Source: Prionace glauca (lineage: Eukaryota > Chordata > Chondrichthyes > Carcharhiniformes > Carcharhinidae). Taken from it: a DNA stretch of 64,000 nucleotides. Position 1 is the stretch's first letter. Every line of letters starts with the position of its first letter. Made by a program: the position numbers and the translations under genes. The notes beneath the pieces were generated by a model. It searched no databases. It was not told where the DNA came from and was given only the letters and a program-made list of their open reading frames with translations. Of this stretch, positions 1 through 10,519 are shown piece after piece. Location of the stretch: positions 91,376,602 through 91,440,601 of the forward strand of contig CM075727.1 of the NCBI GenBank assembly GCA_037974335.1, in the 5' to 3' direction.

Positions 1-785
1 TGTGTAGCACAGAAACAGATCCTTTAGGCTCAACTCGTCCATGCTGACTGGGCTTCCTAATCTGAACTAGTCCCATTTGCCCGCATTTGACCCATATCCA
101 TCTACATCTTTCCTATCCACGTACCTGTCTTTTTCAACAAAGAACAACCCAGCACAGGAAACAGGCCCTTCAGCCCAACGAGCCCGCACCACCATCTTAA
201 CAAAGCATTTTCCTACACCTACCTTGACCCGTGTGTATGCGTATGGTGCCCCTATTGTAACCGGATTCAGGGGAGAATAGTTTAGGGACAATTTGTTACA
301 CCAGTCAGCCTAAGAGCACATCTTTGAGGTGTGGGAGGAAACTGGAGCACCTGGAGGAAACCCACGCAACCACAGGGAGAATGCGCAAACTCCCACAGAC
401 ACTGGCCCAAATCCACGTGTCTGCACAGCTAGCAGTGATAGTCACTGAGCTGTTGTGGTGCCCATCTGCTGGTCCAGGATTAAGCACACACATTGACGCA
501 AAGTACTAGGCCACCCTCGAAACATCCAAGAGCAGCCCACACATGACCCCTGAGTGCATGCTCCTCGTTAGACAACAAGGTGGACCGACACACCTGTGGA
601 TTAAAAGAGACAAGATATTAACATGTAGCATTACATTTCTAGTGTCGTCCCGAGGCTCTGACCCTTTTTAAAACCGTCTCCTATAACCCTCCATCCCTGT
701 TTCATTCATCTGCCTATCTAAGTAAACCTTACACGAGTCCAGCGTGCCTGCCTCCACCACCTTATTGGTAGTGCATTTCCTGTCA
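1..785 (-). mobile_element. CR1-clade LINE, 3' end with V-domain in its 3' UTR
   Basis: Minus-strand 3' end of a CR1 LINE, cut off by the window edge. The last codons of ORF2 lie near 720-785. The 3' UTR that follows matches the one of the CR1 at 23562-26367 segment by segment, including the 'gcctcgggacgacac' stretch near 650. Around 320-415 it holds a stretch resembling the V-domain of V-SINEs (gtttgcgcattctccctg, gtgggtttcctcc, gtttcctcccacac on the minus strand). The unit ends in the 'gggctgaagggcctg' type end. Confidence 0.75.
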
Positions 786-1414
786 TCTTCAGTGACATAT
801 GTGCATATATACTGAGGTCCTTCTATTCTTGCAATGCCTTAAGAATTTCTTTCTTTATAGTCTTCACACTTTATTTTACACTGTCTCCCCATATCAGTAC
901 ATTTCACAGGAAAAACATAGACTTTGAGAGTATATGTTGAGGCTTTTAAAATAATGGAATTGTTAAGATTCTGTCCATATGAATAGACGAGAAAGGCAGG
1001 GCAAGAGGTACAGGCCCCCAAATAAGCTACCAAAGCATTTGGTGAGATTAGGTGTTTGGATGCATTCTTTCCAGAGTTGTCAACATCATTTAGTGAGTGC
1101 AGATTTGCAGCAAATGCTTAAGAGAGAATTCTACCAGTTTCTGCCTCTATTATGACATCGAGTAAGTAGAGGTAGATGGATCAGCTATTGTAGTCTCCTG
1201 GAGTTTTCTTAATTGCTTCTGGAATTTTCCAGAGCTTTTTCTGCCAACCCCATTCTATAATAGCCAACTGTTCTGTTTATTCCCAGAGATTATGTGGCTG
1301 TGGAGGCAGAGTTTGGAAAGATGGAAATGGTGGCTAAAATAGTTTGCAATATGTCAGATGGGAACTTTGATGGATCAGTTAATCTTTTCCTGACATTTTA
1401 TATGCTTACTTTCA
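786..1414. other. No recognised content
   Basis: AT-rich DNA without a convincing coding region, RNA gene or repeat match. The short ORFs here have no recognisable motif. Confidence 0.4.
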
Positions 1415-1600
1415 GACAATGAGATCCTAAACTCTGGAATTTCTTCCCTAAACCTCTTTTCTTCATCGACTCTCTCTCCTCCTTTAAGACAGTTATGACT
1501 TTGACTAAGGTTTAGCCATTCATCCAAATATCTCATTCCTTGACTTGGTGAATTTCTGTCTAATTGCTCTCCTTTGACATTTACATTATTTGACACTATA
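1415..1600 (+). mobile_element. Degraded LINE C-terminal fragment
   Basis: The plus strand reads like the end of a LINE ORF2 of the 'LWNSLP...SLSSFKT.L' type (here LWNFFPKPLF then SLSSFKT). A relative of the same family is split across 54740-54850 and 55240-55420. Old, short and without visible ends; the clade is not resolved. Confidence 0.45.
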
Positions 1601-1849
1601 TAAATACAAATAGTTGTCTGGCTGAAGTAAACCTGGAAAAACAGGCCACTGAGTTCACAATCAATGGCTTGATTTTAACAGCACAATCATCAAATAAATA
1701 AAGATTGTTGTTAGCTCATGAAATGTCCTACCAAAAATAGCAATGGAAGTAATATATACAATGGTTTTTAAGTGGATAAATATTATAAACAGCTCTTTTA
1801 GAAGGCCAGCATAAGTGTGATGGACCAAATTGACAGGAAAGATTGGACA

Positions 1850-2245
1850 TGTTGTATTTGTACACGATGGAATTTAGTAATAGGGGTGACTTGATTGAAA
1901 CATTTAAGACCCTTGGATGTGGAGAGGATGTTTCCTGTTGTTGGGGAATCCAGAACAAGGGGTCACTTTAAAAATAAGAAGTCATCTATTTAAAAGAGAT
2001 ATGAGAAGAATTTTTTTGACTTAGAGAGTGGTGGGCCTTTGGAACTCCCTTCCTCAAAAGGCAGAGAAAGCAAAGTCTTTGAATGTTTTCAAGGCAGAGA
2101 TAGATGGATTATTGATAAACAAGGGGTGAAAATTGTCAGGGTAAGCAGGAGGTTACAGTCAGATCAGCCATGATCCTATTGAAGGGCCAGCAGGCTCAAA
2201 GGATCGAGTGGCCTACCTCTGTTCCTAATGTTCAAGGCTATGATG
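1850..2245 (+). mobile_element. CR1-type LINE 3' end
   Basis: Plus-strand remnant of ORF2 C-terminus (MEFSNRGDLIETFKTL, compare EFRRMRGDLIETYKIL in better copies) followed by WNSLPQKAEKAKSLNVFKAE and by the 3' end reading 'gatcagccatgatcctattga'. Several reading-frame breaks. Bases 1740-1835 just upstream end in another repeat 3' end (agccagcataagtgtgatgg). Confidence 0.6.
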
Positions 2246-2254
2246 AAAATACAT

Positions 2255-2335
2255 AAATTATCATGCTCATTTGGAGAGCCAGTGCAAATACAAATGGCCA
2301 AATGGCCTCCTTCTGCCCCATAATACATACAATAA
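2255..2335 (+). repeat. Short LINE 3'-end remnant
   Basis: Carries the signature 'ttggagagccagtgcaaat ... ggccaaatggcctcctt' seen at the ends of several LINE fragments in this window, for example at 3240-3290. Confidence 0.4.
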
Positions 2336-2619
2336 ACAATACTTTTCACTGTATACTAATACATATGACAATAATAAAGCAAATCAAAAATTAAAAATTG
2401 TGACAGTTATCACAATTGTTCATATGTTATTCTTACCCGACCTCTGTTTGGACCAAAATTTTGACAAAGTCTGAATGAAGCTGATAAGCTGAGCATCAGT
2501 GAACAGATTATTATTATGTAAATACTGCTTGTTAGACTGATGGAGAAGTAATTAGTTGATTCGATTTGTCTTCCCTTCAATGCATCAGAATTACCTGAGC
2601 AATAGTACACATTGACAGG

Positions 2620-2775
2620 TAGCTATTGTATTGTAGTTGTGGCTGCTCTGAAATTTCTTGACTAGGGGCATGGCCAATTCTGGAGCACAAATCTTGCACA
2701 TAATAACCAGGATATTGTCAGGGCCCATAATGTTTGCTGTTTCTAATGTTGTTTAACGCAGAGTTCTACTGATAC
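2620..2775 (-). mobile_element. LINE reverse-transcriptase fragment
   Basis: The minus strand encodes GPDNILVIMCKICAPELAMP, which resembles the 'GPD-I-P---L--CAPELA-PL' block between RT motifs in L2/Jockey-like LINEs. It is isolated, with no flanking LINE sequence I can join to it. Confidence 0.45.
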
Positions 2776-3049
2776 ATCAGTTGAGGGAGGACAGTAAATG
2801 ATAATCAATTAATGGTTTCCTCATCCATTTTAGACTTGTTGACATGAATCTTCATGAGTTCCAGATGCAAATGTTTTGGACTCCCAGGGCCACTTCCTCC
2901 CACTCATACATCACCATGTGCATGTCACATACAAACATATGTGGGTATAGTGATGGAGGAAATGGGACATTAGCAGCAAGATTCTGTATGTGTGATGCTT
3001 GACTAGTTTTGGGCACAAGACCCCAGGTGTTATGTAGTTATTAGTAAAA

Positions 3050-3315
3050 TTGATATGAGAGGAATTCTTTCAAGCAATAAGTGGTAAGGGTGTGGAATGC
3101 ATTTCCTGAGAGTCTGGTGGAGACCAGTTTAATCAAAGTATTCAATGACAATTCAATTATTACCTGAAAAGCAAGAATGTGCAGAGTTACAGCAGATGGG
3201 ATGGAGGTTGGGGAATGGCACTAGGTGAGTTGTGCATTTGGAGAGTCAGCATAGACACAATGGACCAAATGGCCCCCTTCCACACCATGACAATTCTGTG
3301 GTTTTGTGATCCTGA
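3050..3315 (+). mobile_element. LINE 3' end
   Basis: Ends with 'gagagtcagcatagacac', 'atggaccaaatggccccctt' and a 'caattctgtggttttgtg' tail, a degenerate (TTCTRTG)n ending. Upstream, FFQAISGKGVEC resembles the degraded ORF2 end of the same family. Confidence 0.55.
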
Positions 3316-4272
3316 GTTGATTTTTCTCTGGCAGTTCCATGCAACCTATTGGCTTTCTGGAAAGTTTGAGAGGACTATTAGAATCAGTTATTATGTCATA
3401 AGGCTGAAGTTATATACAGAATGACAGATTTCCTTCTCTTAAAGGGCATTCTTAAACCAATTGTGTTTTTATAGACAGTTCAGTCGCTTCATTGTCACCA
3501 TTACTAAGTCGAGCTTTTGTTTATTTAAGTTTCACAACCAACAAAGTGGAATTTGGAGTTCATGTCTCTGTCAGGCTCAGGGTTGCTAGCCAGGTAATAT
3601 TACCATTATATTCGTCACCCCGAGGAACATTATATTGTACCATCACTACTATTACCATTGGGAAATCACCACTTGCTCTTACCTCAAGGTGGCGTCACCA
3701 TAGCCCCGATGATTATAGGCCATAGACCATCATCTCTTTTGAGAGAGGGAGCTGATTGGTGGTGATTTAACCTGAGGCGTCACCAGAACTCTGGCGAGGG
3801 GCAAGGTTTAGAATAACCTCAGCTGGATTCACTATTATACTAGCAAGTGACCACTAAACTATCACCACTATTACCATGAGTAACATTACAACAATACTAT
3901 CCTTTCCAGTAATGCCACGTGGAGCCAAAAGTGAGTAAATAGAGTTAAGTTACAGATCATGGTTCAGTGGATCATGGTTCCACTGAATGGGCTCCTATTG
4001 CCTTATATAGTTAAGACTGAGACAGTTAGTTTGGTGCATACTCATTGACGGCTGTTTGACCACAGGAAGTTTCAGGGCCTTCCTAAGATGTGATTAAGCA
4101 GACGGAGCCATTCATTGAAACAGTGTGAGAATTGTATCCATTTTCGATCAAGTCAGAATTGTCATACTTAAATCTCATGGGATTAACAAAATAATTTTAG
4201 TGAAAAAAAATGCAAATAAGGTGATGATAATAACATGGTATCCAGCCAGCCCCCGGTGGAGTTCAAAGCTGG
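3316..4272. other. Region without recognised genes
   Basis: Contains a loose cluster of ACC/ACT triplet-rich sequence (3595-3900: 'accattatattcgtcacc', 'accatcactactattacc' and similar). No coding region, RNA gene or clear mobile element is visible. Confidence 0.35.
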
Positions 4273-4331
4273 ATGGAAATCTCCAAAGTGTTTTGTGTGT
4301 GAGCAGCTTGCACAGAATGAGCATGGTGTTG

Positions 4332-4370
4332 GGTTTTTGTATGGGTTTCCCCATGCTTTCAGTCACTGTG
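4332..4370 (-). other. V1 recombination signal sequence (23-RSS)
   Basis: On the minus strand: heptamer CACAGTG at 4364-4370, a 23-bp spacer, and nonamer ACAAAAACC at 4332-4340. Both elements match the consensus exactly. The heptamer directly follows the V exon. Confidence 0.95.
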
Positions 4371-4826
4371 ACTCCATAAAGCACAGTAATAGATTCCGGA
4401 GTCATCCTCCTTAATGTCCCGCAGCAGCAGACTGCAGGTTTTGCTTGCTTGTCTTTTTTCAGCAAATAATACTTTATTGGTCATATCTTGAGCAGTCTGG
4501 GATGGATTCTTGTAATATAACATGCGTTGCAACCCTTGACCAGGGCTTTGCCGGTACCAATGGATAATGGCATCATCGAAGTCTGTTCCATCGATCTTAC
4601 ACTCAAACCGAACACTCTTCATCTGATTCTTGGTCATTGAAAGTGGAGATTGCGTTAACGTTTGAGCGTCAGCTTCCCCTGCAGGAGATAAAAACACAGA
4701 TCAGTCAGATGATTTGTCAATAAGCGGACGGGGAGCAGAATGATGAATATGAAAAATAATCAGTTGGAACCTCCAATACTGACTGAGGAAAGAGGTTAGT
4801 AAAATCAAAACAATGTGACCCTTCAT
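4371..4826 (-). CDS. T-cell receptor gamma-type V gene segment V1
   Basis: Germline V segment for the variable domain of a gamma-delta T-cell receptor chain. Leader exon 4784-4826 starts MKGHIVLILLTSF and can end at donor A|GTCAGT; V exon 4371-4678 follows a cctgcag acceptor, both phase 1. The mature domain starts near EADAQTLTQSP; first cysteine in FECK, core tryptophan in IIHWYRQSPGQG, second cysteine in DDSGIYYCALW. The exon runs straight into a consensus 23-RSS. CALW at the CDR3 start is typical of TRGV. No frame break is visible, so it looks functional. It is a close paralogue of V5, with nearly identical leader, intron and flanks but many changes inside the exon. The exact leader donor is inferred from phase. 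Its position suggests it is the V nearest the J segments. Confidence 0.9.
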
Positions 4827-5489
4827 GTTTGTGTGTCCAACATTGAACTGATCCGGGTTTGCGAGTAACTGTTACTAGGTCGCTGCGATGCCGGAAATTA
4901 TGTCAATCGGTTTTACCCAATATTGAATCTCCACGTAGCCTCAGGCTGTTGTTTCCATTCGGCGGTTGTGATGTTTCATCTTGTTATTGACTCTTTCGCT
5001 TCAATCCGCCTTTCATCGCAACTATGAAATCCATTCACTCGATGTGACCAGTTCATCCTACAGGGTTTCTCAAGTTTCCTTGCCCCATTGAGACAGTTTC
5101 AAAGTAACAGATCTACAATTCCCGTTCCAGTAACAATCTTACACAGCTGGAAGGACACTTTCCCAACACCTCCTGATCAAAACCAGGTCCCCAGATCTCT
5201 CCAATATTTGTGCTCTTGATATTAGGACCATCCTAATGTCTGTGCACTGCCTGCAGTATATTAATGTATCCCGTGTATGTGACTGAGTGACGAGAGGGGG
5301 AATCATTACTCCATGTGATCTAACTCGAGGTTCTATACAGCCTGCCCATTACTTCTTCTGACTATTGAAGGCGAACTTTTCATTGCCTTTGCGATTGCTG
5401 CTTTTAGCTGGTTGGATTATTGATCATTGCGTTTACTTTCACTCCCCTCAAAATAATCCTTATTCCCATTGTTGCTGTCAAGTGCGTTG

Positions 5490-5750
5490 CTCGATCTTTC
5501 TTTCTTGTTTTTCTTTCTTTCTCGCTATCTTTTCTTCCCTCTGCATACTCTCTTTCCTCTGTTTCTTTCGGTCTCTTTCGCTATTTCCCTCTCTCTCTCA
5601 CCCCTTTTTGCTTTGACTTTGACCCAGACAAATTAAAACATCTCCTCCTCTATTTTGTTCTTTCTCTTTCCTTTTTCTATTTCTCGCATTCTCCTTTTTC
5701 CCTCTATTTCCATTTGTTTCTCTTATTTTCTGTCTTTCACACATTCTGAG
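5490..5750 (+). repeat. Pyrimidine-rich tract
   Basis: Long CT-rich stretch (ttctttctttctcgctat and similar) upstream of V1. ORFs through it on either strand only reflect composition. The V5 copy has a related but diverged tract at 43910-44070 and 44220-44320. Confidence 0.7.
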
Positions 5751-5789
5751 AATGCTGTTGTTCAGAGGGACTTTGCTGTATTCGTACAA

Positions 5790-8211
5790 GAAACTGGACA
5801 AGACTGGAATGTTTGAGGGGTGAGTGTTTGCTCGTGCTGTTGGGGAATGTTTAAACTAATGTGGCAAAGGGGTGGGAACTGATGCAGGAAGTCAGAGGGA
5901 AGTAAAGTGGGGACAGAAACAAAAGGCAGTAAGGGGAAAAGTGGAAGGCAGAGAGACCAAAGACAGAAATCAAAAAGAGCCACAGTACGGAGTACAGAGC
6001 CTGTGCAGAACTCAGTGAATGGGTCCTGTAAGGCTAAGAGAAATAAAACACAGGGAGAGTGTACAAAATATGATAGAATAGATGGTCTGAGGTGTGTTTG
6101 CTTTGGCACAAGGAGTATGATAGGTAAGGTGGATGAACTTAAAGATGGATTACTACATAGAACTATGATATTGTGGAAATTACAGAGACTTGGATGAAAG
6201 ATGGGCAGGACTGACAGGAAGGACATTCCAAGATTTAGATGCTTGAAGATACTTGTAGAAAACGATGGAAGTAGACCGAGAGTAAAAGTACTAAACTGGA
6301 GGCAGGCTAACTACAACAGTATTAGGCAGGAGCTAGGGAATGTGGATTGGGGATGGCTGTTTGAGGATAAATCCACATCCAAAATGTAAGAGTCTCTTAA
6401 TAGCAGTTGTTAACAATTCAGAACAAGTATGTCCCTGTAAAAGTGAAGGATAAAGACAGCAAGATTCAGGAACCCTGGATGACAAGAGAGATTGTGATCT
6501 TCGTGAAAAAGAAGAAGGAGGCATACATAAATTTCAGGAAACTGACAATGGATACGACTCTTGAGGAATACAAAGATAGAAGGAAAGAGCTTAAACAGGA
6601 TTTAGGAGAGCAAAAAGGGGCCATGAAATGTCCTTGGCAGGCAAGATTAATGAAAAGCCCAAGGCTTTTTATGCACATATAAGGAGGAAAAGAGTACCTC
6701 AGGAAAAGATGGGTCCACTCAAGGACAGTGAAGGGAATTTGTGTGTGGAACTAGATGAGGTGGGTGAAGTCCTTAACAAGTACTTTACATCACTATTCAC
6801 AGAGGAGAAGGATGATGGATGGTGAGTGTAGAAAGAAGGATGATGTCATTCTGGGGCATATTGAGGTAAAAAGGGAGGAGGTATTGGAGGTTTTGAAAAA
6901 CATTAAGGTGGACAAGTCCCCAGGGCCAGATAGAGTCTATCCCAGAGTACTGAGAGAGGTGAGGTAGGAAATTGCTGAAGCCTTGGCCAAAATCTTTGTA
7001 TCTCTTTAGCCACCGGTGAGGAACCAGAGGATTGGAGAGTAGCTAGCATGGCTCCTCTGTTTAAGAAGGACAGAAGACACAATCTAGGAAATTACAGGCC
7101 TGTGAGCCTTACATCAGTGGTGGGGGAATTATTGGGAAAGATTCTTGGGGACAGGATGTATTCACATCTGAAAGAGAATTAGCAGAATGGTTTTGTGCAG
7201 GGGAGGTTGTGTTTCACAAATTTGATTGAGTTCTTTGAGGAAATGACAAAAACAAATTGCCCAGGGCAGAGCAGTGGATGTTGTATATATGGACTTTAGT
7301 AAAGCCTTCAATAAGGTTCCTCATGGCAATCTCATACAGAAGGGAAGTCATATGAGATGCAAGGTGAGCTGGTAATATGGGTATGAAACTGTCTTGAATG
7401 TAGAAAGCAGAGAGTTGCAGTGGAAGGGTACTTTTTTAACTGAAGGTCTGTGACAAGGGATGTTCCACAAGGATCAGTGCTGGGGCCTCTGTTGTTTCTA
7501 ATACATATAAATAGTTTGGAAGTAAATGTAGATGGTCCGATTAGCAAATTTGCAGATGATACAAAAATTGTGGGAGTAGTAGATGGTGAGGAGGATTGTC
7601 AGAGGGTACAGCAGGATATAAATTGGCTGGAGACCTGGGCCAAAAGATAGCAGATGCAATTTAACCTGGAAAAATGCAAGGTGATGCAATTTAGAAGGTC
7701 TACTGTAGAAGGAAAGTATGTAGTATGATGGAGCCCTTAGAAATATTAGCATACAGAGGGATCTAGGCGTGAAGATCCACAGTTCCCTGAAAGTGGCAAT
7801 TCAGGTGGACAAATGGTCAAGAAGATGTATGGCAGGCTGACCTTCATCAGTCGGGACACTGAGCATAGGAATTGGAAAATCATGTTGCAGCTGTATAAGA
7901 CTAGTTAGGCCACATTTGAAGTATTGTGTACAATTGTGTTCATCACACTACCAGAAGGATGTTGATGCATTGGAGAGGGTGCGGAAGAGATTTACTAGGA
8001 TGTTGCCTGGTTTGGAGGATATGGACTATGAAGAAAGATGGAACAAACTTGGATTGTTTTCATCGGAGCGTCGGAAGATGAGGGGGGGACCTGATAGAGA
8101 TTTACAAGATTACTGCATACTTGGATAGAGTGAATAATCAGAGTCTTTTTCCCAGGGTTGAAGGATCAATTATTCAGGGGCAGAGGTTAGAACATAAGAA
8201 CCAGGGGCAGG
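5790..8211 (+). mobile_element. CR1-clade LINE inserted in duplication copy 1
   Basis: Nearly all of ORF2 in degraded form: endonuclease-region remnants (about 5800-6400), then KSPGPDRVYPRVLREVR (6900s), MDFSKAFNKVPHGNL (7290s), [12 protein letters not shown] and FADDTKIVG (7450-7570), and the C-terminal LERVRKRFTRMLPGLEDMDY (7960s). Many stops and frameshifts make it non-coding now. It is absent from the V5 copy of the block, where about 110 bp of an older LINE (44350-44458) sit instead. The right edge is approximate. Confidence 0.8.
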
Positions 8212-8790
8212 AGGATTTGCTGAGGCCACATCTGCAGCACCGTTTTCTCTCCATGGTTAAGGAAGAATATATTTACATTAGAGAGGCTCCAGTGAAGGTT
8301 CACTAGATTGGTTTATCAGATGAAAGGTTGTCCTATGATGAGAAGTTGAGTAAATTGGCCAAAATTCTCTGGAGTTTAGAGGAATAGGAGGTTTTTTCAT
8401 TGAAAGATAAATGATTCTGAAAGGGTTTGATAGAATCAGTGATAGGTTATTTCCCTTGACTGGGGAATCTAGAACACAGGAGAAAAGTCTTAGGATAAAG
8501 GGCTGGTCATTTAGGATTGAGATGAGGAAAAACTTCTTCACTGAGGTTTGTGACTCTTTGGAATTCTTCACTGCAGGGAGTTGTAGATGTTCTCTTGTCG
8601 AGTATATTGAAGGAGACTTTTGGTCTTTGAGGAAATCAAGGGAAGTGAAGAGGGGCCAAGAAAGCAGACTTGTGCCCATGACGGTATTGGATGGCGCGCA
8701 AGCTCTGGGGCTCGTATGGTCTCCTCCTGCTTCCCTCTGTTTTCAATCGACTATTTGAGATGAATGTTGATCAATCCATGGCGCTACGAA
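8212..8790 (+). mobile_element. Older LINE 3' part shared by both duplication copies
   Basis: Plus-strand ORF2 remnant (QYIYIREAPVKVH-like near 8270, then GFDRISDRLFPLTGESRTQ and SFRIEMRKNFFTEV). It aligns with 44459-45020 in the second copy, so it predates the duplication. Confidence 0.65.
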
Positions 8791-8794
8791 AGCA

Positions 8795-8845
8795 ACCAAG
8801 TTCTCCTGGTGTCCTGACCAATATTTATTCCCAACTACTGTCACT
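8795..8845 (+). repeat. Start of a common interspersed repeat
   Basis: 'ttctcctggtgtcctgacca' followed by 'atatttattcc' resembles the interspersed repeat better seen at 21290-21620 and 63600-63950. The right end of the duplication block falls inside it. Confidence 0.4.
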
Positions 8846-9232
8846 TAACCTTTGTTTTCAGATATAACTTATTTACTGTTTGCAGGATCTGGCTGTGTCT
8901 CCATGCTGACCAACATTGCAATAACCATGAAAACCTTTAACAAGTCTCAAGTTGATGAAAGATGTGATGTAATCACATCTTTCTATGTGATGTGCTAGCC
9001 ACACCATCCTGAACTATTATTTAATCCAAACAGATAATTCATGTGTTTCAAAGACAGAAATTAGTCAGCTTTATTTCTGTGAAAAGATCCATAAACCCAT
9101 CTGGCCCATGGAGCCGAATCCTCCACAAAACTACATACAACCTGCTCTGTAATGGGCTTATCAACTCAACTAGCTGCTGAGAATAACTTCAACCAAATTT
9201 AATTCTGCTGTCCGGATATGAATTTAATATAA
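8846..9232. other. No recognised content
   Basis: No supported gene or repeat; only short ORFs without motifs. Confidence 0.35.
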
Positions 9233-9402
9233 CTTGGAGGAACAGTAGAATGTGTTACAGGTAGCTTTCCAGTTGTTGCTTAAACCAAGAAAAGGTAACG
9301 TCTTCTAAGCTTATATCCCACACCGTTTGTGCAGAAGATCTTTTCTTGGTTTAAAGCAACAACTGGAAAGCTACCTGTTACAAATTCTACTGTTCCTCCA
9401 AG
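9233..9402. repeat. Foldback inverted repeat
   Basis: Two arms of about 62 bp (9233-9294 and about 9341-9402) are reverse complements with only a few mismatches; both carry 'gtagctttccagttgttgc' on one or the other strand. The spacer is about 46 bp and itself has a short complementary pair (gtcttct / agaagat). It could be a small non-autonomous foldback or MITE-like element. No clear target duplication is seen. Confidence 0.8.
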
Positions 9403-9792
9403 TGTGTCTGCACTTTCAATTTGAGCTCCGATTTGCTAACAGGCTGTAAGGAAATTGTTTGACCTATATAATTTCAAAAAACATTAGCATGTCCTGTAAC
9501 AAAGCTGCTTCAATATTGGTTCCCATCAGAATAACCACTGGGCCACATTGGGAAAATTTCCATCCCCCAAAATCTTTTTAGAATGGCTTATATTACCCTC
9601 TGGGCTCAATTCTGCAATTGCCCCATGATCCTCCCAAGGGATGCGCTGGTTTCTGCCTCCCACACGCAGCTGATCCTATGCACTGACAAGGGTGGCTCGA
9701 CGCAACAAACCCGACATCACATCAGTCATCATAACCTACCCCACACCATTCCAACCCCTACAGGGGGGTTAAGTGAACAACCTGTGTGACAC

Positions 9793-9828
9793 AAAATGCA
9801 AATCAGAATGATTTCTGATTTGCATTTT
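9793..9828. promoter_or_regulatory. Perfect palindrome with two octamer motifs
   Basis: 16-bp arms at 9793-9808 and 9813-9828 are exact reverse complements around a 4-bp loop. Each arm contains ATGCAAAT on one strand, the octamer bound by Oct-1/Oct-2 in antigen-receptor promoters and enhancers. A (TA)n run follows at 9838-9856. Regulatory function is only a possibility: it lies about 5 kb upstream of V1 and 10 kb downstream of V2. Confidence 0.45.
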
Positions 9829-10099
9829 ATGTATACAATATGTATATATATATATAAGAAAATAAGTCTAGGATCCAGTTTCAGAGGGAATCTTGGCTTC
9901 TTCTCCCTCCACAACACCTCCTCACCCCCAACCCAAGGCTCCAACCGAAGCCGCCATTGACGTAGTACAATTTTGACCAGAAACCAAAGGCCAAACAATC
10001 TGCCAAGGCCCTCGGGTGAGCATGACTGGATGGCTGGCAGCGTGGACATTTATTCGATTATGAATAGAAGTTTGAGGGAAAATCAACATCTAGCACGTG

Positions 10100-10519
10100 G
10101 GAGGCTTTCAAGTGTAAGTTAATACGGCTTCAGGACTGGCACATTCCTGCAAGGAGGAAGGGTAAGTATGGCAAGTTTTGGGAACCTTGAATAACAGAAA
10201 TTGTGAGCCTAGTCAAAGAGATAAAGGAAGCATTTGTAAAAGCTGGAGGCTTGGAACACAAGAAGCAAATGTGGAATACAAGGAAAGTAGAAAGGAAATT
10301 AAGCAAGGAATAAGGAAAGCTAAAAGGGGCCATGAAAAAGCATTGACCATCAGGATTAGGGAAAATCCAAGGCTTTTTATACATATGTAAAGAGCAAGAG
10401 GGTAGCCAGGGAGAGGGTTTGCCCACTCAAGGACAAGGGAGGGAGTCTATGTGTGGAGCCAGAGGAAATGGGCAAGGTAATTAAATGAGTACTTTACGTC
10501 AGTATTCACCAAAGAGAAC
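10100..10519 (+). mobile_element. Host CR1 of nested tower A, segment 1
   Basis: Plus-strand CR1 ORF2 between endonuclease and RT (KRGHEKALTIRIRENPRLFI near 10330; then a NEYFTSVFT-like stretch near 10490). It is interrupted at about 10519 by another CR1 and resumes at 11128. The left edge is approximate. Confidence 0.7.

Larger units (their letters stand above)
4273..8816. repeat. Segmental duplication, copy 1 (partner 42699-45049)
   Basis: Copy 1 of a duplicated block containing V1. Homology with the partner starts at 'ggatggaaatctccaaag' and ends near 'ctcctggtgtcct'. The flanks of the V segment are about 99% identical between copies. Copy 1 has a CR1 (about 5790-8211) where the partner keeps about 110 bp of an older LINE, and 36 bp near 5045-5080 missing from copy 2. 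Copy 2 has a 10-bp insertion near 42718 and a SINE fragment at 44071-44216. The copies are in the same orientation about 38.4 kb apart. Confidence 0.88.

Noticed and set aside
5365-5749. Overlapping ORFs of 83 and 109 codons
   Set aside because: They run through a pyrimidine-rich tract and encode low-complexity Ser/Phe/Leu; no motif, and diverged in the duplicate.
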